NCBI RefSeq assembly: GCF_001296025.1 | Contig: NZ_LJHV01000008.1 | Location: forward strand, 310,001-374,000 | Direction of reading: 5' to 3' | Source of the DNA: Porphyrobacter sp. AAP60 | GTDB taxonomy: Bacteria > Pseudomonadota > Alphaproteobacteria > Sphingomonadales > Sphingomonadaceae | DNA length: 64,000 nt | Shown: positions 1 through 7,779 of the stretch, piece by piece | Layout: each line of letters opens with the position of its first letter | Numbering within the stretch: position 1 is the stretch's first letter | The notes under the pieces: model-generated | What the model was told of the DNA's origin: nothing | What the model saw: the letters and a program-made list of their open reading frames with translations, nothing else | Databases searched by the model: none | Made by a program: the position numbers and the translations under genes

Positions 1-290
1 TTGGGCTTGAGGATTTCCTGCGTCTGCACCCGCGATGTCGCCGTGTTTCCGGTGACTTCGATCATGCAGGGCACGCATTGGAAACTCACCGCCTGCAATC
101 CGCCCATCGCCCCGTTCCAGAAGGCGACAATCGCGTCTTTCCCCTTGGTCTTGTGGCCCATCAGATCCCAGTCGGCATCGTCCGCCCACACGCTGCCCCA
201 GGTATCGGCGTCGAACCGCACCACCCCATCGGCATAGGTGCCGTTCAATTCGGTGATCGCGACGCGATCTTCCAGCGGTCCTGTAAACAT
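1..290 (-). CDS. NTF2/SnoaL-like protein (partial, runs off left edge)
   Basis: The minus strand is open from an ATG at 288-290 to the window edge and gives about 96 residues beginning MFTGPLEDRVAITELNGTYA. The pattern of an N-terminal helix, an acidic/aromatic stretch (FDADTWGSVWADDADWDLMG) and a GKDAIVAFWNGAM segment is typical of the NTF2-like SnoaL fold: small cone-shaped enzymes or binding proteins, often isomerases, cyclases or dehydratases in catabolic clusters. The C-terminus is outside the window. It diverges from the SDR gene at 413. Substrate unknown; two further NTF2-like proteins lie within 10 kb. Confidence 0.7.
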   Translation of the reverse strand, partial: MFTGPLEDRVAITELNGTYADGVVRFDADTWGSVWADDADWDLMGHKTKGKDAIVAFWNGAMGGLQAVSFQCVPCMIEVTGNTATSRVQTQEILKP

Positions 291-412
291 GTTCGCGCTC
301 TCCCACTCTGTTGCACCGGCTATCCGCCGCACCGCGCGCGCAAACAATGGACACTTTTGGGAAGGGTGGGGCAGCAGTGATGCGTGGTAGTCCCGCCAGC
401 CAGAGGAGAGAC

Positions 413-1225
413 ATGATGGGACAATTGCAGGGCAAGACCGCGGTGGTGCTGGGGGCGGCATCGCAAGGCAATATGGGGCAGGTCATCGCCCGCCTGTTCG
501 CAAGCGAAGGCGCAAAGGTAATGGTGGCAGGCCGCAAGGAAGCCCAGCTCGCCGCGCTGGCCGAGGATATCGGCGGAGCCTATGCGCTGTGCGACATCAC
601 CAGCCGATCCCAGGTCAACGCCATGGCTGACAAGGCCCGCGACACCTTCGGACGGGTCGATATCGCGATCAACACCACCGGCTGGGGGCTGCTCGCCAGC
701 CTTGAGGAAATCACCGAGGAACAGCTCGACCAGATTGTGGCGCTGCAGTTCAAGGGCGTGCACCATTTCCTGCAGGCCTTCGTTCGGGTGATGAGCGCGC
801 AGCAGCCGACCGGCGGATCGCTGATTTCGCTGTCTTCTGCCACCACCAAGGCGATCATCACTAACCACGCCGCCTATATCGGCACCAAGCGCGGCAGCGA
901 GGCGTTGATCGAGTGTGTCGCCAATGATTACGGGCACTTGGGGATCAAGGCCAATACCGTCTCGCCCGCCTTCACCGATAGCCCGATGACGCATGACAGC
1001 TTTGCCGTGCCCGGCCTGACCGACGCATTCCTGCCGCGTTACCCGATGGGGCGTTTGAATACGGTCGAGGATGTCGCCCATGCCTGCCTGTGGCTCAGCA
1101 CCGATCAGGCCTATGTCACCGGGGCGAATATCCAGCCCAATGGCGGGGTGATCATGCGCGGCAATCCGCAGGCGGGCGATGTGGCGGCAGCCGTGGGCGC
1201 GGCGATGGCGAAGTTGCAGGGGTAA
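413..1225 (+). CDS. short-chain dehydrogenase/reductase (SDR)
   Basis: 270-residue SDR. The N-terminus has a dinucleotide-binding loop GAASQGNMG (residues 14-22) that deviates from the usual TGxxxGxG spacing. NTTG at 87-90 replaces the usual NNAG. The catalytic set is Ser about 141 with Tyr155-x3-Lys159 (YIGTK). The end GANIQPNGGV matches the SDR C-terminal segment. ATGs at 413 and 416 both follow an AGGAG at 404-408; 416 has the better spacing, so the true protein may be one residue shorter. It likely oxidises or reduces a hydroxyl/keto group with NAD(P); substrate unknown. It is transcribed away from the partial SnoaL-like gene. Confidence 0.85.
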   Translation: MMGQLQGKTAVVLGAASQGNMGQVIARLFASEGAKVMVAGRKEAQLAALAEDIGGAYALCDITSRSQVNAMADKARDTFGRVDIAINTTGWGLLASLEEITEEQLDQIVALQFKGVHHFLQAFVRVMSAQQPTGGSLISLSSATTKAIITNHAAYIGTKRGSEALIECVANDYGHLGIKANTVSPAFTDSPMTHDSFAVPGLTDAFLPRYPMGRLNTVEDVAHACLWLSTDQAYVTGANIQPNGGVIMRGNPQAGDVAAAVGAAMAKLQG

Positions 1226-1238
1226 GCGCAAACGGGAA

Positions 1239-1254
1239 TGTTTCACGTGAAACA
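1239..1254. other. parS centromere-like site (perfect 16-mer)
   Basis: TGTTTCACGTGAAACA at 1239-1254 is the perfectly palindromic form of the bacterial parS consensus bound by ParB. Here it is embedded in a longer perfect palindrome of 28 bp (1233-1260). It lies in the short gap between the SDR gene stop (1225) and the convergent SDR gene end (1324), outside any credible gene. By established knowledge chromosomal parS sites cluster near oriC and nucleate ParB spreading; binding here is inferred. The long palindrome could also act as a terminator for either flanking gene. Confidence 0.85.
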
Positions 1255-1323
1255 TTCCCGCCGCCCGGATCAAGCCGGGGTCAAGGCAGGGTCAAGACGG
1301 CACCTAGCCCGGCCTAACCCGCA

Positions 1324-2100
1324 TCAATATTGCGCCGTTCCGCCGTCAACGCTGATCTGCTGGCCGGTGATCCCGGCGCCTGCCTCGCTAGCCAGCAGGA
1401 CTGCCACAGCCGCCACTTCCTCGACCGTATTGGGCCGCTTGATCGCCGAATCGGCAGCGAACATCGCGATCATCTCGTCCAGTTCCATGCCCATCGCCTT
1501 GGCAGTAGCGGGGCCGTTGTTCTTGATGATGTCAGTGATGACGATGCCGGGGCAGATCGCGTTGACGGTGACGCCCGACACGCCGACTTCGCGGGCGAGG
1601 CTTTTGGTCATACCGTTCACCGCATGCTTGGCGGCGGAATAGGCAGTCAGCACCGCCTTGCCGTGCTTGCCCTCCATCGACGAGATGTTGATCACCCGCC
1701 CGTCACCTTTTTCGATCATCGTCGGAAGCGCACGGCGCGTGGCCCAGAAGGTGGAATAGACGTTCCACTTCATCGCTTCGTCAAAGGCGTGATCGGACAG
1801 GTTCACCAGCGGCTGCAAATCGCCCGCTCCGCCCGCATTGTTCACGAGGATGTCGATCGTGCCGAAATGGGCGATGGTCTGGTCGATGAAGCCTTCGAGA
1901 TCGGCCTGCTCCATCACGTCGCCTGCGATGAAGATGGCGCGGTCGCCTGCCTTGAGTTCCTCCAGCACTTTCGCGCCCTTGTCCGCATTGCGGGCGAACA
2001 GTGCGACCGTGCCGCCCTCGGCCAGAAACGCCTCGGCAATCCCGCGCCCCATGCCCGCCGTGCCGCCGGTAATCGCGGCGATTTTTCCTGCCAGTTTCAT
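1324..2100 (-). CDS. SDR family oxidoreductase (3-hydroxybutyrate-dehydrogenase-like)
   Basis: 258-residue classical SDR. It has TGGTAGMGRG (11-20) for cofactor binding, NNAG (87-90), SS (140-141), Tyr154-x3-Lys158 (YSAAK) and a C-terminal ITGQQISVDGG. An Asn at 113 (WNVYS) completes the catalytic tetrad. Start chosen at the ATG complementary to 2098-2100 because GAGGAACGGG lies just upstream; a longer open frame to 2457 runs through a repeat and the opposite gene. The overall pattern resembles 3-hydroxyacyl or 3-hydroxybutyrate dehydrogenases, but the substrate cannot be assigned. Divergent from the flavoprotein at 2288. Confidence 0.85.
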   Translation of the reverse strand: MKLAGKIAAITGGTAGMGRGIAEAFLAEGGTVALFARNADKGAKVLEELKAGDRAIFIAGDVMEQADLEGFIDQTIAHFGTIDILVNNAGGAGDLQPLVNLSDHAFDEAMKWNVYSTFWATRRALPTMIEKGDGRVINISSMEGKHGKAVLTAYSAAKHAVNGMTKSLAREVGVSGVTVNAICPGIVITDIIKNNGPATAKAMGMELDEMIAMFAADSAIKRPNTVEEVAAVAVLLASEAGAGITGQQISVDGGTAQY

Positions 2101-2110
2101 TCCCGTTCCT

Positions 2111-2218
2111 CTCGTCATTGCGAGGAGCCGCAGGCGACGCGGCAATCCATGGCCTGCCGTCGCTTTCTTGCGCAACCTCGGTCCATGGATTGCTTCGCCT
2201 TCGGCTCGCAATGACGAG
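2111..2218. repeat. dispersed inverted-repeat element, family A (copy 1)
   Basis: 108-bp element bounded by a 14-bp perfect inverted repeat, CTCGTCATTGCGAG (2111-2124) and its complement (2205-2218). It holds an inner inverted pair GCAATCCATGG (2142-2152) and CCATGGATTGC (2183-2193). It lies in the divergent gap between the SDR and flavoprotein genes. A second copy with the same ends and inner motif is at 4854-4974. The structure is that of a small non-coding palindromic element (REP/MITE-like); no coding capacity is apparent. Confidence 0.8.
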
Positions 2219-2287
2219 TAGGGGAGACACGGACGAAGCGCACCTTGCCAAAATGAGCAATTGCCGCAGGCTCCCTCGCAGGCGTCT

Positions 2288-3922
2288 ATGGCTGCCATGC
2301 AGGAAACCGACGTCATCATCCTCGGCACCGGCGCGGCGGGCATGGCGGCTGCGCTCGCGGCGCATGAAACCGGCGCGGAGGTGCTGCTGGTGGAACAGCA
2401 CGACCGCATCGGCGGCACCTCGGCGATTTCGGGCGGGGTGATCTGGGTGGCGGACAACCCGCGGATGCGCGCCGCCGGAATGGACGATACACCCGAAGAC
2501 GCGCTCGCCTATTTCCGCAGTCTGGATCACGGCGATCTGGTGGATGAAACGCTAGAGGCTTTCGTTGATCGCGGGCCCGAAGCGCTGGCTTTCCTTGAAA
2601 GCATCGACGCGCTGAAAGTGGCGGTGCTGCCGGGCTATCCCGATTACTATCTCGACCGCCCCGGCGCGAAACCCGAAGGCAGCCGCGCGCTCGACCATGA
2701 TCTGTTCGCGCTGGCGGAACTGGGCGATTGGGCCGCGAAAATCTACGCCATCGAAGAACCCAAGCCGCTGATGCTGCGCGAAACCCCGCTGGGCGGTGCT
2801 GCGTCGCTGCCGCCTCCGCACGTGCTGGGGCAGCGCATGGAGCTGCGGCAATGCGGTTTCGGTCAGGCGATGGTGGCGCGACTGCTGAAGGCGTGTCTGA
2901 CGCGCGGGATTGAGCCTATGCTGGGCGTGACGACCAAGCGCCTGCTGCGCGAGGGGGCACGGATCACCGGCATCGAAGCGGAACGCGGCAGCCAGCCGCT
3001 GACGTTGCACGCGCGGCGCGGGGTAGTGATCGCCACCGGCGGGTTCGAATGGGATGCAGAACTGCGCCAGACCTTCCTGCGCGGCCCCGTCACCGCTCCC
3101 GCCAGCCCGCCCACGGCCAGCGGCGGCGGGTTGAAGCTGGCCATGCAAGCAGGCGCGAAGCTGGGCAATATGACCAGCGCGTGGTGGGCGCCCACGCTGG
3201 TCACCCCCGATGCGCCATGGGCCAGCGGCGAGCAACGCGCCCAGATCATTCTGATCGAACGCACCGTGCCGCATTCGATCATGGTCAACCGCTCCGGCCA
3301 ACGCTTCTGCAATGAAGCGGCCAACTATTCGGCATTGGGCGGCGTGTTCCACCAGTTCGATCCGGCGAGCTACGATTATCGCAACCTGCCCGCTTATCTG
3401 ATCTTCGATGCGCAATATGCGGCGCGCTATCCGCTCGGCACGCGCCAGCCGGGGCAGCCGATCCCCGATTGGGTGATGCGCGCCGATACGCTGGAAGGGC
3501 TGGCGCAGCAGATCGGATTGGAAGGCGCGGTGCTGGCTGAAACCGTGGCGCGCTTCAATTCCCATGCCGATGCAGGCCATGACCCCGATTTCGGGCGCGG
3601 CACATCCGCCTATGATCACTTCTACGGCGACCGCAGCCGGGAAGGCACGGCGGTGACGCTGGGCACAATCCGCGAAGCGCCGTTTTACGCGGTGGAGATT
3701 CACTCCGGCTTGCTCGGCACCAATGGCGGGCCGCGCACCGATGGGCGGGCGCGCATTCTGGACCATGATGGGGCAGTCATCCCCGGCCTGCTGGGCGCGG
3801 GCAATGCCATCGCCTGCCCCACCGGCGGGATTTACGCAGGTGCAGGCGGCACGCTCGGCCCGGCGCTGACCTTCGGCTATATCGCCGGGCGGACGGCGGC
3901 CCGCGCCAATGCATCATCCTGA
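2288..3922 (+). CDS. FAD-dependent oxidoreductase, 3-ketosteroid dehydrogenase / fumarate reductase flavoprotein-like
   Basis: About 544-residue FAD_binding_2 family protein. The N-terminal DVIILGTGAAGMAAALAA is the GxGxxG FAD-binding beta-alpha-beta, followed by VEQHDRIGGTSAISGG, where FAD-dependent dehydrogenases of the KstD type have GG(S/T)xxxSGG. The C-terminus carries GLLGAGNAIAC and GIYAGAGGTLGPALTFGY; this Tyr/Gly-rich segment matches the substrate/flavin region of ketosteroid delta-1-dehydrogenases. It likely introduces a double bond next to a carbonyl. The start is uncertain: ATG 2288 and 2297 and a TTG at 2261 are all in frame with weak ribosome binding sites. Followed 21 bp later by the AhpD-like gene. 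Confidence 0.8.
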   Translation: MAAMQETDVIILGTGAAGMAAALAAHETGAEVLLVEQHDRIGGTSAISGGVIWVADNPRMRAAGMDDTPEDALAYFRSLDHGDLVDETLEAFVDRGPEALAFLESIDALKVAVLPGYPDYYLDRPGAKPEGSRALDHDLFALAELGDWAAKIYAIEEPKPLMLRETPLGGAASLPPPHVLGQRMELRQCGFGQAMVARLLKACLTRGIEPMLGVTTKRLLREGARITGIEAERGSQPLTLHARRGVVIATGGFEWDAELRQTFLRGPVTAPASPPTASGGGLKLAMQAGAKLGNMTSAWWAPTLVTPDAPWASGEQRAQIILIERTVPHSIMVNRSGQRFCNEAANYSALGGVFHQFDPASYDYRNLPAYLIFDAQYAARYPLGTRQPGQPIPDWVMRADTLEGLAQQIGLEGAVLAETVARFNSHADAGHDPDFGRGTSAYDHFYGDRSREGTAVTLGTIREAPFYAVEIHSGLLGTNGGPRTDGRARILDHDGAVIPGLLGAGNAIACPTGGIYAGAGGTLGPALTFGYIAGRTAARANASS

Positions 3923-3943
3923 CCCTTCAAGGAGAAAACGCCC

Positions 3944-4477
3944 ATGTCCACCACCCCCCGCGTATCATCGGCCATTGCGGGCGAGCCCGCGCATTTCGGC
4001 TCGGTTCTGGCGCACCAGCCCGATATCGCCGCGAGTTTCGCCGCGCTTTACGGGCGGTTCTGGGGATCGGACGTGGTGCCTGCACGGATCAAGGAGGTGG
4101 CACGGATGCGCAACGCCCGCGTCACCGAATGCGGGTTCTGCCGCAATGTCCGCTTCGACAAGGCCGTGGCGCAGGGCCTGGGCGAGGATGTGGTTGACGA
4201 TATCACCGATGGTTACGAGGCATCAGCGCGGCTGACCGATACCGAAAAGGCGGTGCTGAAATTCACCGATGCGCTGATCCACGATCCCGAATTGCTGACC
4301 GGCGACGCGCGGGCGGCGCTGCAACGCCACCTGACGCCTGCACAGATTGCCGAGCTGGGTCTGGGGGTGACGCTGTTCCTCGCGCTGGCCAAGGCGCTGA
4401 TCACGATGGGGCTGGAACCGGAGGAAATGACCCGCACCGTGCTGCCCACGCCCGCCGTGCTGGAGGCAGCAGAGTGA
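3944..4477 (+). CDS. carboxymuconolactone decarboxylase / AhpD-like protein
   Basis: 177-residue all-helical protein with the AhpD/CMD hallmark Cys63-x2-Cys66 in ECGFCRN, preceded by the helix RIKEVARMRNARV typical of the family. Members are peroxidase-reductase partners or, in catabolic clusters, decarboxylases of gamma-lactones. A redox-active Cys pair favours the AhpD-type role. AAGGAG lies about 10 bp before the ATG at 3944. The stop overlaps the next gene's GTG start, so the two are probably co-translated with the flavoprotein as one operon. Confidence 0.8.
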   Translation: MSTTPRVSSAIAGEPAHFGSVLAHQPDIAASFAALYGRFWGSDVVPARIKEVARMRNARVTECGFCRNVRFDKAVAQGLGEDVVDDITDGYEASARLTDTEKAVLKFTDALIHDPELLTGDARAALQRHLTPAQIAELGLGVTLFLALAKALITMGLEPEEMTRTVLPTPAVLEAAE

Positions 4478-4845
4478 GCGGCCCCGTCCACGCAGCGCTC
4501 GCCAGCGATCCGGTGCTGGCCGAACATTACGCCGCGTTTCGCAAGCGGGCAGAAAGCGCGCTCGATGCGCGGTTCGTGGCACTGATCCGGCAAGCGATTG
4601 CAGCGGTGCACGCGATGGAGGCTGCGGCGATCGATGACGCTGCGCTTGATGAAGGCACCCGCACAGCGCTCGCCTATGCGCGGCGCATCCCGTTCGAACA
4701 CACCGCGATCACCGATGCCGAGGCAGCGCAAGTGATCGCCCATCTGGGCGAGCCGAAATTCGTCGCCTTTTCGGTGGTGGCCGCGCTGGCCGATGCCGAA
4801 TGCCGCGCAGCGCTGGTTGATCTGCCGGGGCTGGCGGGGGGTTAG
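4474..4845 (+). CDS. hypothetical helical protein, CMD/AhpD-like partner
   Basis: 123-residue protein starting at a GTG that overlaps the preceding stop by four bases, implying translational coupling. It is predicted almost entirely helical and Ala-rich, without Cys-x2-Cys. The arrangement DEGTRTALAYARRIPFEHTAI...VIAHLGEPKFVAFSVVAALADAECR resembles the second half of CMD-domain proteins, so it may be a non-catalytic subunit of the AhpD-like protein. That relation is inferred from context and helix pattern only. It ends just before a family A repeat. Confidence 0.6.
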   Translation: MSGPVHAALASDPVLAEHYAAFRKRAESALDARFVALIRQAIAAVHAMEAAAIDDAALDEGTRTALAYARRIPFEHTAITDAEAAQVIAHLGEPKFVAFSVVAALADAECRAALVDLPGLAGG

Positions 4846-4853
4846 CCCTTGCA

Positions 4854-4974
4854 CTCGTCATTGCGAGGCCGAAGGCCGCGGCAATCCATGGACAATTGGT
4901 TCCGGCCGGAAGGACTGGTCATGGATTGGTTGGCCCTTGGCCAGCTTCGCTGCCGCTTTGCTCGCAATGACGAA
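4854..4974. repeat. dispersed inverted-repeat element, family A (copy 2)
   Basis: 121-bp element with left end CTCGTCATTGCGAG (4854-4867) and right end CTCGCAATGACGA (4961-4973). The inner GCAATCCATGG (4881-4891) is shared with copy 1. It occupies the gap between convergent genes ending at 4845 and 5021, where it may act as a bidirectional terminator. No coding potential. Confidence 0.8.
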
Positions 4975-5020
4975 GTGAGAGCCTTCAAAAACTTCCGCGC
5001 CAGACCGTCGACAAAAGTCC

Positions 5021-6613
5021 CTAATTCACCGCCCGGTCTTTCCCCACCCAGTACGGCGCGCGCAGTTCGCGGCGCAGGATCTTGCCTGACGGATTGCGCG
5101 GAAGGGCGGGGATGAAATCGATCGACTTGGGGCATTTGTAACCGGCGATCTGCTGGCGCGCGTGGGCGATCAGTTCGGCTTCGCCCAGCTCCTCGCCCGG
5201 TTTCACCACCACGCAGGCCTTCACCGCCTCGCCCCATTTCGCGTCCGGCACGCCGATCACGGCCACATCCGCCACCTTGGGGTGCGAATAGAGCGCGTTT
5301 TCGACCTCGGCGGGATAGACGTTCTCTCCGCCGGAAATGATCATGTCCTTCACCCGGTCGTGGATATAGAGATAGCCGTCCTCATCCAGATAACCCGCGT
5401 CGCCGGTGCGCAGCCAGCCTTGGGCATCGATGGTGGCGGCGGTGGCATCGGGGTTGTTCCAGTACCCGCGCATGTTCTTGGATGACCGCGTGGCGATTTC
5501 GCCCACCGTGCCGGCGGGAACTTCGCAGCCACCCTCGTCGATAATCTTCAATTCCACGCCCGCCAGCGGCTTGCCCACGCTGCGCATCCGCGGGCTGCCT
5601 TCGGGCACGTGATCTTCGGGATCGAGCGCGACGATGGTGCCGCTGGTCTCGGTCATCCCGTACATCTGCACGAACCCGCAGCCCATCACCCGCATCGCTT
5701 CGCGCATCAGTTCGAGCGGAATCGGCGAAGCGCCGTAGGTGACGTATTTCAAGCGGCTGAAATCGACCTCGCCCACCTTGGGGTGGTTGAGCAGGATCTG
5801 GATCGCGGCGGGCACCAGAAAGATTTTCGAGATGTTGAAGTTCTGGATCAGATCGAGCGCTTTGGCCGGATCATATTCGGGCAGGACGATGGCATTGCTG
5901 CCCGCCACCATTGTGCCGATCCCGGTGCCGGTGCCGCTGATGTGGAAACACGGCATGGCCAGCAGCGTGACATCGCCGGGGACCGGTTCCTGCCAGGTGC
6001 GCATTTCCTCGCCCGATGTCTTGGCATCGCGGCTGGACAGGATCGATCCGTGGGTCATCACTGCGCCCTTGGGCTTGCCGGTCGTGCCCGATGTGTAGAG
6101 TTGCAGCGCATCATCCTCTGACCGCACGCGGTGCGCGGGCGCGCTCGCGGGGAAGCCGTCGCGCCAGATGCGGTAATTGGTGCCGGGATAATCGGGCGCG
6201 TCGATACCGATGACCTGTTCCAGCGCCGCACAATCGCCGCGGATGCTCGCCAGCACTTCGGCAAAGCCTTCGCCCAGAAACACCACGCGGGCCTGCGAAT
6301 TGCCGAGAATGTAGGCGACTTCGGGCGGGGCGAGCCGCCAGTTGACCGGTGTCATCACCGCGCCGATCCGCGCCGCGCCCACCAATGCTTCGAAATAGAG
6401 CGGATGGTTCTTGCCGAGAAACGCCACCCTCTCGCCCGGCTTCACGCCGAGCGCGACAAGCCCGTTTGCGACCCGGTTTGCGCCTTCATCCAGTGCGGCG
6501 AAGCTGATGTCCTCGCCATCATAGGTGAAGGCAATGGTGTCCCCCTGCGCGCGCGCATGTTCGCGCACGACGTCGCAGAAGGATTCGGCGGCGACAGCGA
6601 TGTTTTCTCCCAT
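5021..6613 (-). CDS. acyl-CoA synthetase / AMP-dependent ligase
   Basis: 530-residue ANL superfamily enzyme that activates a carboxylic acid to an acyl-adenylate and then an acyl-CoA. Motifs in order: P-loop YTSGTTGKPKGAVMTH, MYGMTETSG, GWLRTGDAGYLDEDGYLYI, DRVKDMIISGGENVYPAEVE, and the C-terminal catalytic lysine motif in GKILRREL. Start chosen at the ATG complementary to 6611-6613 (MGENIAVAAE); the frame continues 14 codons upstream without better signals. The family includes medium/long-chain and aromatic acid ligases; specificity is not readable. It presumably activates the acid made by the neighbouring oxidative enzymes. Confidence 0.9.
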   Translation of the reverse strand: MGENIAVAAESFCDVVREHARAQGDTIAFTYDGEDISFAALDEGANRVANGLVALGVKPGERVAFLGKNHPLYFEALVGAARIGAVMTPVNWRLAPPEVAYILGNSQARVVFLGEGFAEVLASIRGDCAALEQVIGIDAPDYPGTNYRIWRDGFPASAPAHRVRSEDDALQLYTSGTTGKPKGAVMTHGSILSSRDAKTSGEEMRTWQEPVPGDVTLLAMPCFHISGTGTGIGTMVAGSNAIVLPEYDPAKALDLIQNFNISKIFLVPAAIQILLNHPKVGEVDFSRLKYVTYGASPIPLELMREAMRVMGCGFVQMYGMTETSGTIVALDPEDHVPEGSPRMRSVGKPLAGVELKIIDEGGCEVPAGTVGEIATRSSKNMRGYWNNPDATAATIDAQGWLRTGDAGYLDEDGYLYIHDRVKDMIISGGENVYPAEVENALYSHPKVADVAVIGVPDAKWGEAVKACVVVKPGEELGEAELIAHARQQIAGYKCPKSIDFIPALPRNPSGKILRRELRAPYWVGKDRAVN

Positions 6614-6698
6614 GCGCCGGGGAATAGACCCTGCGCGAAGGCCTGTCATTGGCACAATTCATAGCGGCGCGGATGCCGGCGGGCGTTAGGTTGGGGGG

Positions 6699-7103
6699 AT
6701 GGATATTCCCGCAGGCTTTGAACCCGCCACCTTCACCCCCGGCTTTCTCGATCACGGCGGGCCTTATTATCTGGGCGCGGCGCTGGACGGGGTGCGGGTG
6801 GTCGGCTTGGCTGTCTGTCCGCACCACATCAACTATCAAGACGCAGCCCACGGCGGAGTGATCTCGACCTTCGCCGATGTCGCCCTGAGCCATGCGGTTT
6901 ACGATGCCGAGCGCCCCCGGCTGACGCCTTCGACCGTGACGCTGACGGTCAATTACCTCAGCGCCGCCAGATTGGACGATTGGCTGGAAGCGCGCGCGCG
7001 GATCGACCGGCTGGGCGGGCGCACGGCCTATTGTTCGGGCGGCATCTGGCGCGGCGAGGAGCAGGTCGCGACGATGAGCGGGGTTTTTGCTTTCAAGCGC
7101 TAA
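6699..7103 (+). CDS. PaaI-family hotdog thioesterase
   Basis: 134-residue single hotdog domain. The helix-starting segment AAHGGVISTFADVALSHAVY carries the family HGG motif with the acidic residue on the central helix, and STVTLTVNYLSAARLDDWLEARARI follows as the core strands. Such enzymes hydrolyse short acyl- or aryl-CoA esters. Start is ATG 6699, preceded by GGGGGG. It diverges from the acyl-CoA synthetase with 85 bp between starts, so the two may share a control region: a plausible activate/release pair. Confidence 0.85.
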   Translation: MDIPAGFEPATFTPGFLDHGGPYYLGAALDGVRVVGLAVCPHHINYQDAAHGGVISTFADVALSHAVYDAERPRLTPSTVTLTVNYLSAARLDDWLEARARIDRLGGRTAYCSGGIWRGEEQVATMSGVFAFKR

Positions 7104-7126
7104 CGTCCCCCTCCCGCTAATCCCGC

Positions 7127-7221
7127 TTCGTCACCCTGAACTTGTTTCAGGTTCCATCCCTCCACACGCACCGCCGTTTTGGGGCGCGCGATGGATGCTG
7201 AAACAAGTTCAGCATGACGAA
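7127..7221. repeat. dispersed inverted-repeat element, family B (copy 1)
   Basis: 95-bp element with 24-bp ends matching at 22 positions in inverted orientation (7127-7150 and 7198-7221). The core CTGAACTTGTTTCAG is on the left and CTGAAACAAGTTCAG on the right. It sits between convergent genes (thioesterase stop 7103, SnoaL-like stop 7240), where a strong hairpin could terminate both. A second copy is at 18583-18676. Confidence 0.8.
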
Positions 7222-7239
7222 CAAAGGGCAAATGCGGCC

Positions 7240-7779
7240 CTAGCCCAGCCACCGCGCCACCACCGCCGTCGAAGGATCGCGGACGTCGTGGTATCCCGCC
7301 GCGCCTTCCGGCGTGTCGCTGAGATCAACGCCCTCTGCGATCCGGAACTCGCGCCAGTCGTAAAGGCCCGTGCGCATGGCTATGCGCCATTCCCCATTCC
7401 GCTTTTCGAAGCGGTCGACATAGCGGCCCGCGACGATGGCGGAGTAGATCACGCCCTTGTCTGGAAACACCGCCGCCAAGGGGTATCCCGGCGGGATGGT
7501 GTGCATTGCGGTCATATAGGTTTCGGTGTGGCAGACGCTGTCACTTGCGAAGCCGAATTGCACCTGCCCCAACTGGTGCTGGGTGGCGAGGCATGGGTCG
7601 ATCACGGCGCGCGCCTGTTCCACAAACCCGCGCCAATCGCCCTCGATCACGCCGAATTTGAACACCGCGTCATCGTGAAACAGGTGCTCCATCATCCCCC
7701 ACCGCCGCCGGTCGATCGCGTGGGCATAGGCGGCGAGGATATCGCGGATGGCTTCGCGGTCTTCTATCGTGCCTGTCAT
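7240..7779 (-). CDS. NTF2/SnoaL-like protein (SnoaL_4 type)
   Basis: 179-residue NTF2-like protein. The N-terminal IEDREAIRDILAAYAHAIDRRRWGMMEHLFHDDAVF is the typical helix pair with a Tyr/His/Asp lining, and FEKRNGEWRIAMRTGLYDW gives the closing strands. Family members include dehydratases, isomerases and ring-hydroxylating dioxygenase beta-like proteins. Its ATG (7777-7779) overlaps the stop of the MDR reductase by four bases, so the two are translationally coupled and probably act on one substrate. Confidence 0.8.
   Translation of the reverse strand: MTGTIEDREAIRDILAAYAHAIDRRRWGMMEHLFHDDAVFKFGVIEGDWRGFVEQARAVIDPCLATQHQLGQVQFGFASDSVCHTETYMTAMHTIPPGYPLAAVFPDKGVIYSAIVAGRYVDRFEKRNGEWRIAMRTGLYDWREFRIAEGVDLSDTPEGAAGYHDVRDPSTAVVARWLG

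Noticed and set aside
320-1273. 317-codon minus-strand frame opposite the SDR gene
   Set aside because: The plus-strand SDR has clear catalytic motifs; the minus frame runs through the parS palindrome and is Arg/His-rich without homology signals.
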